From NCBI GenBank assembly GCA_022225965.2, contig JAKJXP020000031.1, positions 372,001 through 436,000 on the forward strand: DNA of 64,000 bases, written 5' to 3'. Positions 34,970 through 45,717 of this stretch are shown here, piece after piece. Position numbers and translations under genes: made by a program. The notes beneath the pieces are model-generated. The model was not told the DNA's origin. It saw only the letters and a program-made list of their open reading frames with translations, and did not search any database. Source of the stretch: Diatrype stigma. Its lineage: Eukaryota; Ascomycota; Sordariomycetes; Xylariales; Diatrypaceae. The stretch's first letter is position 1; every line of letters begins with the position of its first letter.

Positions 34970-36617
34970 ATGTCGCAAGAGCCTCTTCCCTTCCAATACC
35001 AATTCGCCGCAGGTGAGTACTGACCTGACTTATACTGACTGACCTTAGCATCCACTGGTATCACCCAGGCCCAAGTAGGGATTGATTCGTCGCTAACATG
35101 CCATGTTGAAATTCAGGCGCAATTGCTGGCGTCTCGGAGGCAAGTCTCTTGTTGAGCTCTCATACCACCACGCAATGAATCGCTAACCCCTCAATCACTC
35201 TGCGCTGCTTCAGATCTTGGTTATGTGAGTTTTGACAGTCTATCGCATCATGCCGCATGGTCCAAGCTAACCATGCGACTCCAGGTACCCGCTTGACGTT
35301 GTCAAGACCCGAGTGTAAGCACAGCAACGATCAGCCCCGCCGCATATCATCTGCTTACCCTGTCACGCGAACTATCAGACAGCTTCAGACAGGAACAGGT
35401 GGTGGCGCAGACTCCTACAATGGCATGTTTGACTGCTTCCGCAAGATCATCCGCAATGAAGGGTATGGAACACCGAAATCTGGGCCCCGGGATTAGAATT
35501 CCGAGTTGACATGCTTCCAGCTTCTCGAGACTTTACCGGGGCATCTCCGCCCCGATTCTGATGGAGGCCCCTAAGCGTGCCACCAAGTTCGCTGCGAACG
35601 ACGAATGGGGCAAGATATATCGGAAGGCCTTCGGTGCCGAGAAGATGAACCAGTCCCTCTCCATCCTGACTGGCGCTTCTGCTGGAGCAACCGAGTCTTT
35701 TGTTGTGGTGCCCTTCGAGTTGGTCAAGATCAGACTGCAAGACAAGACATCCGCCGGTAAATACAATGGACCTGTCGATGTGGTGAAGCATATCGTCAAG
35801 AATGAAGGCATACTGGCCATGTATAACGGCCTAGAAAGCACACTGTGGCGGCATATCCTTTGGAATGCTGGATAGGTACGGAGCTCAAGTCTTTGAATAA
35901 TATTGCGTGAACTAACATACCGCAGTACGTACAAATTGACAAGCCTGTTCCGCAACTTGCGGGGCCACCTGTACAATGCATGGGGTCAAATTAACTCGTT
36001 GCAGTTTCGGCTGTATTTTCCAGGTTCGGGCACTTCTACCCAAGGCGGAAACCAAGAAGGCCCAGATCGCCAATGATATTGCTGCTGGTACTGTTGGTGG
36101 TACAGTTGGCACCATTATCAACACGTAAGATGGCTATTCCGTTACCGGCTCCTCTTAACGCGCGCTAATATAATGCTCCAGTCCTATGGATGTCGTAAAG
36201 AGCCGTATTCAGAACAGCCCTAAGGTTGCTGGCCAAACTCCGAAATACAACTGGGCGTGGGGAGCCTGTGGAACGGTTATGAAGGAGGAGGGCTTCAGCG
36301 CTTTGTACAAGGGCTTCTTACCTAAAGTTCTTAGACTTGGTCCTGTGAGTACCTTCCGATGCTCCTTCCAATTTTCCATGCTTCTAGGCCGCCAACGACT
36401 TTCCCAACGACTCTGGGCGATGCCCAAGCTGTCAAACACGTTTGCCACGACGCTTTCATAGGATCATTACTGACATGGATTTATCTAGGGTGGCGGTATT
36501 CTCCTCGTGGTCTTCACTGGGGTTATGGTAAGTTTCTGACCTCTATTCTGTGTATTTCTAGTGTAACACCGAGCTAACATTTGTTGCCAGGATTTCTTCC
36601 GAACTATCAGAGCTTAG
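34970..36617 (+). CDS. Mitochondrial oxodicarboxylate-type carrier (Odc1/2-like) with a stop at one splice junction
   Basis: Ten exons (34970-35012, 35117-35139, 35214-35224, 35285-35314, 35379-35462, 35521-35875, 36005-36124, 36182-36344, 36489-36527, 36591-36617). All three carrier signatures are present: YPLDVVKTR, VPFELVKIRLQ and TPMDVVKSRIQ, plus RLYRGISAPILMEAPKRA and GGGILLVVFTGV. Such carriers exchange 2-oxoadipate/2-oxoglutarate across the inner mitochondrial membrane. The second intron starts with GC, and the third exon has only 11 bases. At the sixth junction the exon runs into an in-frame TAG (35873-35875) directly before the donor. The next exon needs this exon to be one base shorter. 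As written, the product would stop after 181 residues. Either a one-base insertion or a base-call error is likely. Confidence 0.8.
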
Positions 36618-38803
36618 AGCTACCCTTTGCTCTGTGATTTTTGTGTTCTATATTGGAGAGCGATTTGTACATTTGGTCATGCCCATAGACAGTTGCGAGC
36701 ACGAGCTTGCCTTCAATCTTACACCAGTTCTAGGTTCACTACAGCGCTCAGATGCCACTATATACATTGACTGCCTGATACCTACCACCTGTGTTCGGAC
36801 ACTTTTCCCGGAAGGATTTGAGAGTATATGTGACTTCTATCCCACGCCCCGATCAATGTATTGCTATGTACTGCGTACCATCTGCAATGAGGAAGCTGGC
36901 ATCGTGTCATCAATGAGGTCTTCCTTCAGTACAACTAATTCCACTCTTGACTACCACAGACTTCAAAATCTCTTCCCTTCATCCCTTCTCATCTTAGTCC
37001 ATACGTACTGCTGATGCGTTAGTCGCTTCCATTCAAAATCTGTGTATCTGCCTCTTTGATTTCGCCACACCAACCCAACAGCCCTTCGGGAACTACATAT
37101 TCCTGGCAACTAAGGTATCATATATACTCAAGACATTCACAGAACAGTCTTTTCGCAATTACCTAGTCGGGTTCTGAACCCGACCACGACACGTTGACAA
37201 TCACTGCACTCGTCCACTCGGATGGAAGGCACGCCCTGTATCCCTACACTTCCAATATCGCCACCGCGAGCATCCGGTGGCCACCTTTGGCATCCACGGG
37301 TAGCCACCAAGATCGTGTTCTCAAAACATCATAGTCCATACTAGACTCCAGTCATTGCAAACGCCCTGCCCACCTCCCTACCCATTCTATGAATACTTCA
37401 TCACCACAACCTGTGAGTGACCAAGTGACCTCCCCACAAGAGTGTTACCTTCCTCAGAGCTCCAAGACTAGACCTACGTTCTTTCCAAAGCCTGATCTCT
37501 TCAACTTAAACCCACGAAGCTATTCGGGTTTTCTTCGCCCTTCGTACTAAACAAGGCAGGCAGGATCAATCCTGAGACAAGACCCCCTTACTTTTACATT
37601 GAGTTCAACTTAGACGCCATTCTACCAAAACCCCAATTTCTCACAACTCTGTGATAACCTCACTACGTATGGTTGCTTCACAGATGCCGTTTCCTGTGTA
37701 GACTTTCCTAGGCAACTTACTTGATCCACCCTACCTCCATTGGTCACATAAGTGCCCGTCCTTCTTCTATGGTACACCTCAGGGAGCACCGATCCCCCTC
37801 GGAATCCTTGACCATTATTGATACCATCTCAGGTAGGCTCCCTGTTCACTTTGTTCCCCAACCTACTTACCCACGTAACCTCCTCATCTTCTGCCTGGAA
37901 CAATATTTCTACCAATTACCCAAAGTAGCTGCTATCAACCCCTGTTCGCCGCCGCAGTAGGTAAATTACGAGTGATCTTAAGAACATACTCCCTTGAACA
38001 CGTTCATCCATCCAACTACACCCCCAAGCATCACGCCACCCCCAACGCTTTACCCATACCATCAGCTTCGACATTATCCCGCATTCTGCACAGATACGGC
38101 AACCCCGCCCTTTCCGTAGTTACTCCTTCATGATATAACTTTAGTGACTATCACTGCTGCTACTACTGCTACTGCTGCCAACTTGATGCCACTTGAGCCC
38201 TTCTAACTCTTATTTCTCAGTCTTCCAACTTCCTGCCTGACAAGGACTTAGGATCTAGGATGGGTTGAACTTAGCAAATACAGACCTCTTTTCCGATAAT
38301 ACGAATCACACGCCTCACCACGAAGTATCATATCCATCAACTGACTTGAAACAGTTACTGGTCACTCTATCCACTCTATACTCCTATCCCACTGCCCTCG
38401 ATCCCAGTCCTAGCCTTGCGGTTTCTCCATACTGCGTAACACTCTTTATACACTGGGAGTTACATCTCACTTACCCTACAACTCGTTTTCGCCATTGCCT
38501 TTCTCATGATTGCCTCATTGGTTTCCTCATCAGGTTCCTTCCTACACTAGCCCTCCACCTATGTTGGAAGGTGCTAACCTGTAGCAAAGCATCGAGATTT
38601 ACCAGCTTTCCCGCAAGAGGTTTTGGGAAACCCACCTCTATCACACTGCTCGCGACATCTGAAACTAGATGACCTATACGCGTAACCTTTCCAAAGACAC
38701 CTTTCATGTGCTGTCTAACTACTAGACTCTGAAGTTCTTCGCAGTCCATACCACAGCATTATGAAGACCCCTTCCCAAATCACCTCCAAACCACCGATAC
38801 ACC
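36618..38803. other. Long C-rich, G-poor leader region
   Basis: From about 36900 to 38800 the plus strand is rich in C, T and A and poor in G. There is no gene I can support. It may be the promoter and a long transcribed leader of the F-box-like gene starting at 38804. Confidence 0.5.
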
Positions 38804-41125
38804 ATGCCACCCTTAAGCAATAGCTCTACTGGCGATGGCGATGGTATTCCCGATGGCACTGGTAGTCCCGATGGCAATGGTCAAGCCCACGGACCAGGCG
38901 GGGGGCGACAACCGTCAACAGTTCCAGATAATAACGGCAACAACGGCGAAGGTGCGTCCCTGGAACCATCAGACGGTAAGTGCCTACTCATCAATCTTGC
39001 TGAGACTTTAGGCTCGTGGTGCTCAGATCTGATCGTAAGCTAGACGATGATGCAACGTATTCAGCTAGCATTCCTCCAAGTAACAATGGATCTGCCTCGG
39101 AAGAAGGCGACGACGAGGACAACAACGCTCAGGAGGCCGATGATAACGGCGATAATGACGACCTAAAAAGGACGATCAACCAACTCAAAGTGGTAATTAC
39201 TAATCTCCGAAGGGCAAGGGATGATTTAAAAAAGGAATGTAAGAAAGCCAAGGACGAGGCCAATAAACGTAACGAAGAAAATGAAGACCTCAAGAAAAGG
39301 CTCAACAAGACTTCTGAACCACCGACTGTAGGTTCACATACCTAAATCTTCTAATATTCTCACTTGTGTATATGCTGACGACCAATTCTAGCCATGGCAG
39401 GATCTGCTTCTAGCATTGTTGCGTGGTAACCAAGGTGCTCTCGAGTGGGAGAAAATATACAGAATCTGTTGCAAGCAGGAGAACATGAGCATGAATCTTT
39501 CCATTACGCATCCAGATATTACGATTGTTGAACGGAACCTTCCCCGGCATCTGTTTCGAGCTGCCTATCAAGACCCTGACGATACCCAAACCAGTCCTCT
39601 GGCTTTCTCAGAGACACCGCCACCATTTCCATTTGAACGGCTCCCTACAAGCATCCAAGCACGTATCTTCAAGATATGGCTCGTTAAACAGGACTTAATT
39701 CATTGCCTGAGTCGCCTAGACAAGACTAGGCCACCTTGCCGATTTCATTACGATGCACGCAGGACAGGCCTGCTACACCGATTCCACATAGGCAAGAAGC
39801 CGTGTTGCGTAGCTATTGCCCTCAAACCCCATAAAATTCTCCAGCTACTGCTGGTGTCCAAACGATGGTTGTTCATCGGCGTTCATGTCTTTTACGGCAT
39901 GAATACATTTGCGTTTTCCAGTCTGGGCGAGCTGGGGAAGTTCTTCAACGGCATTGGCCGCGCTCGAGTCGAGCGCATTCAGCACATTGAGCTCATGTGG
40001 CATGGGAACCTCATGCATCCAGGGGCGGAGGTCATAGGACAGGAAAATGAGAAGCCCCGTCTGCACAAGGTTTCGAAGCGGTCGCTTCCCTTGAGATGGT
40101 TCACGCAGACAAGACGGCTGAACACCCTGCTTGTACACATCGCCGAAAGTGATCGCAGCCGTGTGAGGAGAGGATACGAGATGAGACACGATAGTGACTG
40201 GGATAAGGATGAAGATTACGAGCGAAAGTCCATCCATAGACTGGATACCTTTGGCCAGATGGTAAAGCGTACTTCCTGCCAGCCGAACTTCCGAAAATTC
40301 AGGTCCCTCCGAACCGTTCAAGGGATGGACTACGTTTATCAACTGCGGGGCATGAAGTGGTTAGTAAAAAGTTCGTATCATATTCCGATGTGTGCTAGTT
40401 GCTGACTGGACGGTAGGGTTCGCTTTAAAGATGTATCTGCCCCTGAACGAAGAAAAGACGTTCGGGATTGGTCATTTCTGAACGACATAACCTCCGTTTG
40501 CACCCAGCCGAAACCATACAAATACGCAAGGGAGTCTGAATTATATAGGCTGACGCAAATCAAGGGTCTCGAAAATTGGGACCCGTCCGAAGACGACTTG
40601 GAGATGATCAAGGGGTTTTACGAGGAAGGGCCGGTCGGAGGCCTTCCTGGCGGTTCGACCCTCGGATCAAGTCCCCACGCTCATTCGGATCCAAGCGAAC
40701 CCGACAGCGATGACGATGACAATGACGATGATGATACCGATGAGAGCGACGCTGGAGATGATGGTAATAGTGAAGATGCAGCGAGTCCTATAGTTATCGA
40801 CAGCGATAGTGATAGCGACAGCGACCTTGATGAAGGCCATAGCAATAGAGGCGGGAGCTCGACCGGCTCGCCGAGCGGCCATACAACCATGAGCGAAGTC
40901 GGGTCAGAAGCTGCTAACGCCGATGCCCCCATGCCCGATCACCCCGGACAACCAGCTACAAATGTCGGCTCCTCATCTAGCACCTCCGAAAGCGACGGTT
41001 TCGACGATGACCAAGCTATGGAGGGCGTCAACACGACGCAAAATACGACGGTCCCACCAGAGTCCGGCCACGCCATCGTCATCGACCTGGTCAGTGACGA
41101 CGAAGAAGAAAGCCAGAATAACAAT

Positions 41126-41159
<34 letters not shown>

Positions 41160-41893
41160 GCAATAACAGCAACAACAAGGGCAAAGGCAAGGCACTAGAT
41201 GACGCCAAGACCAGCATTAGTGGAAGCAGGAGCATCAGCACCAAGAGCACGAATGGAAGCGAGGTCAAAGAAGACGATGACGATGACGCCCGCTCTTTTA
41301 GCGAAAGTCTATTTGTTCCTATGGGCTCCAACGCCCCAACCATCTCATCGTCAGCCCGCAGCGAATACGGCGGCGGCAACGGCCCAAGCCGCCATCACTG
41401 GCGCCACCTAGCCGGCCGCGCCAACCGCGGCGTAGACACAGACGCGGGCAGCACAGACACCAGCATGGGTCCGCCGCGCCGCCGCGGCGCTCCCAGCGCG
41501 AGGGAGGTCAAGGACGAGTCCAGCAGCGACAACGCGGGGCGGCGCTGCCGCATCGTAGACCTCACAGATGACGGCGACGACGACAAAGCTAACGTGAAAC
41601 AAGAGATGGGACCGCCCTCGTCCTCCTCGTCTTCGAAGAAGCGGTCCCTGGAGCATGGTAGCGGTAGTGGCAGCAGCGCCTCGGCGCCAACAAAGCGCCC
41701 CCGTCCTAGCCCGGACCCGGACCCGGACCCGGACCCACATCTGAGCCGCGGCTATCGCACGAGCAACAGTCCTAGCGGCGTCTTGGGCGCCCTTCGTAAG
41801 GGCCGCATTCATCCCATTCGATATGGGCTCGGGCCCGGGTCTGCGTCCGGGTCTGTATCTGAGTCTGATGGTGGTGGTCGTCGTCAGGAGTGA
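38804..41893 (+). CDS. F-box-like protein with coiled coil and three SUMO-interaction-like motifs
   Basis: Four exons (38804-38975, 39044-39327, 39392-40359, 40417-41893) encode 966 aa. Residues 1-90 are Gly/Asn/Asp-rich and disordered. A coiled coil follows near 95-150 (DDLKRTINQLKVVITNLRRA). An F-box-like segment starts near residue 231 (FPFERLPTSIQARIFKIWLV), then a folded region to about residue 530. The C-terminal 430 residues are acidic and disordered. They contain three hydrophobic-acidic motifs, SPIVIDSDSDSD (~598), AIVIDLVSDDEEE (~694) and CRIVDLTDDGDDD (~852), a poly-Asn tract, and basic patches such as TKRPRP that suit nuclear import. The F-box-like call is weak by sequence alone. 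Substrate recognition through SUMO is an inference. Confidence 0.78.
41118..41178 (+). repeat. AAC trinucleotide repeat encoding poly-Asn
   Basis: Nearly pure (aac)n with a few aat and agc units, coding for 14 consecutive Asn and flanking Ser-Asn residues between the second and third SUMO-interaction-like motifs. Confidence 0.9.
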
Positions 41894-42535
41894 ATGATGG
41901 GCAGAGAAAGAATGGGGAATGTCCAACTCGGCCCGAACCTACTCCATACCAGTCAACCAGCCCACTTGATCTTTTCGACGGCTGCTTGCTTTCACTGCCC
42001 TTCTGATGGTTCCCGTTCCTTAATTCTCTGGGGGTTTTTTGCTCTTTTGTTCCCACCACCTTTGGCCCTTTGCGCCTTGATTTTGAGATACCCCTTAACC
42101 TGATACCCACCCTTCTTTTACTTCATTTTTTCACTTGGTTGTCTGGATCAATTTGCTGGGCGACGGGATTTGGGCCCCTGGCCTTGGAATCTAGGTTGAT
42201 ACCACCCTTAGATATTATGGAGGATATTGGGAGGCTAGCCTGAGTCAGCACGATTACCATCCCTCAGTTGCTTGGCCCTGCACATCTCACCCATATTGCG
42301 AAGGTCTTTTGAGAATTGTATATTAAGAGCATCTTCACCTAGCACATGGCCGTTGTTTTCAGGAACCTTTCCTTTGGGGATCGCATATCTTTGTATATTA
42401 GAGACCATCTTCATCATTACTGGAAGCCTCTTCTCAGCTAGCTCCGCAAAGTAGTTAATGCATTTGAATTCCATCAAATTGGTGTTCGTGATAATAAGGG
42501 TGTTGGCTTAACATGGTATCTAAAAGTGGAAGCGA
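41894..42535. other. Convergent 3' spacer
   Basis: Between the 3' ends of the F-box-like gene (plus) and BUD22 (minus). No gene seen; it contains T-rich stretches. Confidence 0.55.
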
Positions 42536-44167
42536 TCAATCAAACACAACCTTGCGGCCCTGGAAAGCCACCTTCTGACCCTCCTCCTTGGCCTTCTTTG
42601 CCGCGGCCCAACTGGGATGCAGATGCCCGGTATCGTCTCTCGTGGGTTCCGGCCTGGGCGGTTTCGGCGCCGGCTTCTCCCAACCCCTCGAGTCTTGATT
42701 ACGCGATGACTGATCTCTGGTGTATTGCTGCTCCTGCTGCGGTTGCCTGTGACCGCCCTTCTCGATGTGCCGCATCCGCTCGGGATGCACCGCGCTCTTC
42801 TCGAACGGATTCCGGATGCCCCTTTTCCAGGGCCTAGCGGCGCCATCGTCGGGGTCGACGGCGCCCCGCTGCATATCCCAGCCCTGATCCCTGCTGTCCT
42901 TGGGCGGCAGGAGCTTGTGCTTTGCCTTCTCCCCGTACTTCTTCTCCCAGATGGCCTGCCGCGCCCGCTGGCCTCGCCGGTTCTTCTTGAGGGACGGTGC
43001 CACGTCCACGTCCGAGGCGGACTCCGAGCCCGAGATGTAGCCTCCCATCAGCGTCGGGAGGAATGCCGAGTTGCCCGCCTTGATGGGCTCGGCCTTCGCC
43101 CTTTTCGTCTTTGCTATTTTGGACGGCCGCCGCAGCGATTCGTCCTCTGATGATGATGCTGATGATGCTTCGTCCGACTCCTCTAGGGAGGATATGGAAA
43201 TATCATCAGCGGCGGGTACCCTCCGTATTGACTTGCTGCGACTGTCTAGTAGGTCATCACTGTCCCCCTCTTCTATAGACTCGTCATCGGAGTCCTCTTC
43301 ATCGCTAGATCCCCCTAGTAGATTGTCATATCGCGAGAAGGCGCGCTCTTCCGCGTCACTGTCGGAGAACCCCTCGAAGACCTCCTCGTCATCTGAAGAT
43401 CCGGCATCTCCGTCGTCCTCGAGTTCGCCATCTCCGTCTTCCTTCTCACCTCGCCTCTTCAACAGTATGTGCTTCTGGGAATCCTCTTGGTCTTTGCCCT
43501 TGTCCTGAGGCTCGACCCCCTTTTCGGATTTCTTGACGTCGTCTGTGCTTATATCGTCGGCCTGGTCTTCTTTATGCGCCCTTTCATTCGTCTCCTTGTC
43601 CTTCCCCTTGCCCTTTCCCTTCTTCTCCGGCATCGGTACTCGGAGAGCAATGCATGTTCCCATGACGGCCTGCTCTATTATGTCCTTGACCTGCTTTCGG
43701 TTGCATAGTCCGCTCGTGACGTTGTGTAGCGCAGTGCGCTCTTCTTCTGATAGATCTGGTTTTGGAACCGGCTTGATCTGCGCGGGGAGCTTCGGCGACT
43801 CGGCGACGCCCTTGATCTTGAGCAGTGAGGAGCACAGGTGTGCGTGGGCAGCCTGGTGTAGATCAAGGCTCTATAGGGGGTGGTTTCAATCAGTATGGCT
43901 TATCACATATGGCTTATCGCAGTTTATCTCTAGGCAGCCGGTAGAAGACACCAAATATCGACAGCGCTTATAGAACCCGTGGCTCACCTTCAGGATCAGG
44001 ATCTCCTTCTCCAGGCGCGCGACCTTCTCCGGCGGCGAGTCGCGGATGCGTTTCGCGTAGCGTTGCCTCTCGAAGCCCTTGGCGGTTTTCAAGCCTCGCT
44101 GGAGCTCCTTCTCCCATTTCTCTATCTGTTCCTCCAGGCTGGGTGCCCCGCGCTTTCGTTTCGACAT
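42536..44167 (-). CDS. BUD22: BUD22 family ribosome-biogenesis protein
   Basis: Two exons (44167-43988 and 43870-42536) encode 504 aa. The N-terminus (MSKRKRGAPSLEEQIEKWEK) and the following basic coiled-coil region match Bud22/SRFBP1 proteins. The middle is a long acidic, Ser-rich, Lys-rich disordered stretch. The conserved end is clear: GGYISGSES, KKNRRGQRARQAIWEKKYG, HPSWAAAKKAKE and the terminal FQGRKVVFD. In yeast Bud22 is a nucleolar factor for 18S rRNA maturation and 40S subunit assembly; the same role is inferred. An inverted-repeat transposon ends 211 bp upstream of its start codon, within its probable promoter. Confidence 0.92.
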
Positions 44168-44253
44168 TCTTGCGTTATGTGTCGTCTTGGTTGACCAGTT
44201 TGTGGTTGATCGTAACGATGCTTGCGACGGGAAAATTTTGGCGGAGGAACATT

Positions 44254-44285
44254 GCAGAATCGCAGAATCGCAGAATCGCAGAATC
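44254..44285. repeat. 8 bp x 4 tandem repeat upstream of BUD22
   Basis: The unit gcagaatc occurs four times without change, 87-118 bp upstream of the BUD22 ATG. Confidence 0.9.
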
Positions 44286-44378
44286 GTGACAGTGTGGGTC
44301 TCATTTGTCGGCGATCTATGTGCACTGTGCGTATAAACGGATTCGGATATTTATTCGCACAGGACCCCAGTACGGTCG

Positions 44379-45052
44379 GCCACAGTGATCACTGTTTCAG
44401 AACACATTTCGACCCTATAGGCCCACCCCTCCGTGGCTTTAGCCAAATATTATGCAATTAACCGTGCCACTAGGCTTTTATCCATAACGCTAGCTACTTG
44501 GCACTTATTAAACCGTAAATATAACGTTAATGCGATTGCTTATATAATTACAACTACGTCTAGCTGTATGTATATTTATTCTATTTCCAAATAGCGTCGA
44601 AGGGGTACGGTAAGTATTTTGGCTAAATACATTGGCGGCACAATACATGATTTTATTACGTAACGCTATTGCTACTTTAGCGCTATCGCTCCAACGCTCC
44701 AGCGCTCCAGCGCTGCAACTGCTACAACGCTGCGCTGCAACTGCTACAGCGCTGTAATTGCATTACAACTGCTACAGCGCTGCGCTGCAACTGCTACAGC
44801 GCTATAACTGCGTTGCAGCAGCTTTATAAAGCTGTAATTGCGTTGCTACAGCTATTAATACAGCGGCTTTAAAAAAGAGATAATTACGTAAGCAATGCAA
44901 TTAAGTTGAATGATTATATGCAAATAAGTGGTATTATTAAAAAAGCTTGGTGCATATAATGCAATTAACAGGCTAAATTTACTTCCGGCCGCTAGGGTAT
45001 GCCTATTAAAAAAACAGGTCGAAATGTGTTCTGAAACAGTGATCACTGTGGC
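44379..45052. mobile_element. Non-autonomous DNA transposon (MITE-like) with 36 bp perfect terminal inverted repeats
   Basis: Left end (44379-44414) starts gccacagtgatcactg and ends ttcgacc. The right end (45017-45052) is its exact reverse complement over 36 bases. The first part includes the palindrome cagtgatcactg. The 674 bp element has no transposase ORF and is much richer in A+T than its flanks. Inside it has a run of related short repeats (44690-44860). No convincing target-site duplication was found beside the repeats, so the superfamily cannot be assigned. It sits in the divergent promoter space between BUD22 and an SDR gene. Confidence 0.82.
44690..44860. repeat. Internal degenerate repeats of the inverted-repeat element
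   Basis: Variants of ctgctacagcgctgcgctgcaa and gctccagcgct recur many times; the motif agcgct is itself palindromic. This looks like tandem expansion inside the element. Confidence 0.75.
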
Positions 45053-45717
45053 TACCCATACCCCAGGACCCCTCCATCCTCTACCTACTATAGTCTATAG
45101 TACCCGTCCTGCTGTCCTGTCGCCCTAGCCATCGTAATTGATCCCCTTCCCGGTTCGATAACATGGTCATTAGTCTCTTCTATCTTGTCATATACTTCAA
45201 ACTTCACAAACAACCCTGCTTGACACAGAGCAAATAAACGTTGCTGAGAAACACTGGGCTTGGAGGGCTTGGATACCTTACTACTTAAAGCCTTAGCGTT
45301 CCGCAGTCATCATCGTCATACCCACGGCTTCCGGTCCCACTGAGGGGCATTGACTATGTGACGAACTCTATGGCGGAGGGGGGGGTGCAGTATCATAAGC
45401 TCAGCTGGGTAGAGTCGCTGGAGTCTGGACTACCTACCTCTTACAATATGAGAAAAGTGGGAATTTGCTATCATCGTCACCTCATCCTGCGAGAGGTACC
45501 ATACCTATCTGGTCTAGGTGGCGGGTTATCTTTGTTTAGCTATTAGTCTTGTGCTTAGAAATCCTACCTAGGTAGTCTGAGACATTGTAAGAAGCAATCA
45601 TCAGTGTAGCTACCGTAACTACTCCGCATCTCACAAGACCAAAGTGTATCTGAAGTTCTGCACCTGCACCTATAATCCAGTTGATCCAAAGGCAACGGGC
45701 CAGACCAAACATTTACA
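45053..45717. other. SDR promoter region
   Basis: Between the right end of the inverted-repeat element and the SDR start codon. No gene supported. Confidence 0.55.

Noticed and set aside
36634..37014. 126-codon frame right after the oxodicarboxylate carrier
   Set aside because: It starts 17 bases after the carrier stop, shows no recognisable domain and fits 3' UTR sequence.
44254..44285. 8 bp x 4 repeat considered as a CRISPR-like array
   Set aside because: Units are contiguous with no spacers and the genome is eukaryotic; it is a simple tandem repeat.
44371..45054. TA dinucleotides near both ends of the inverted-repeat element as a Tc1/mariner target duplication
   Set aside because: The left TA is six bases further out than the right one relative to the matching repeats, so it is not a consistent duplication.
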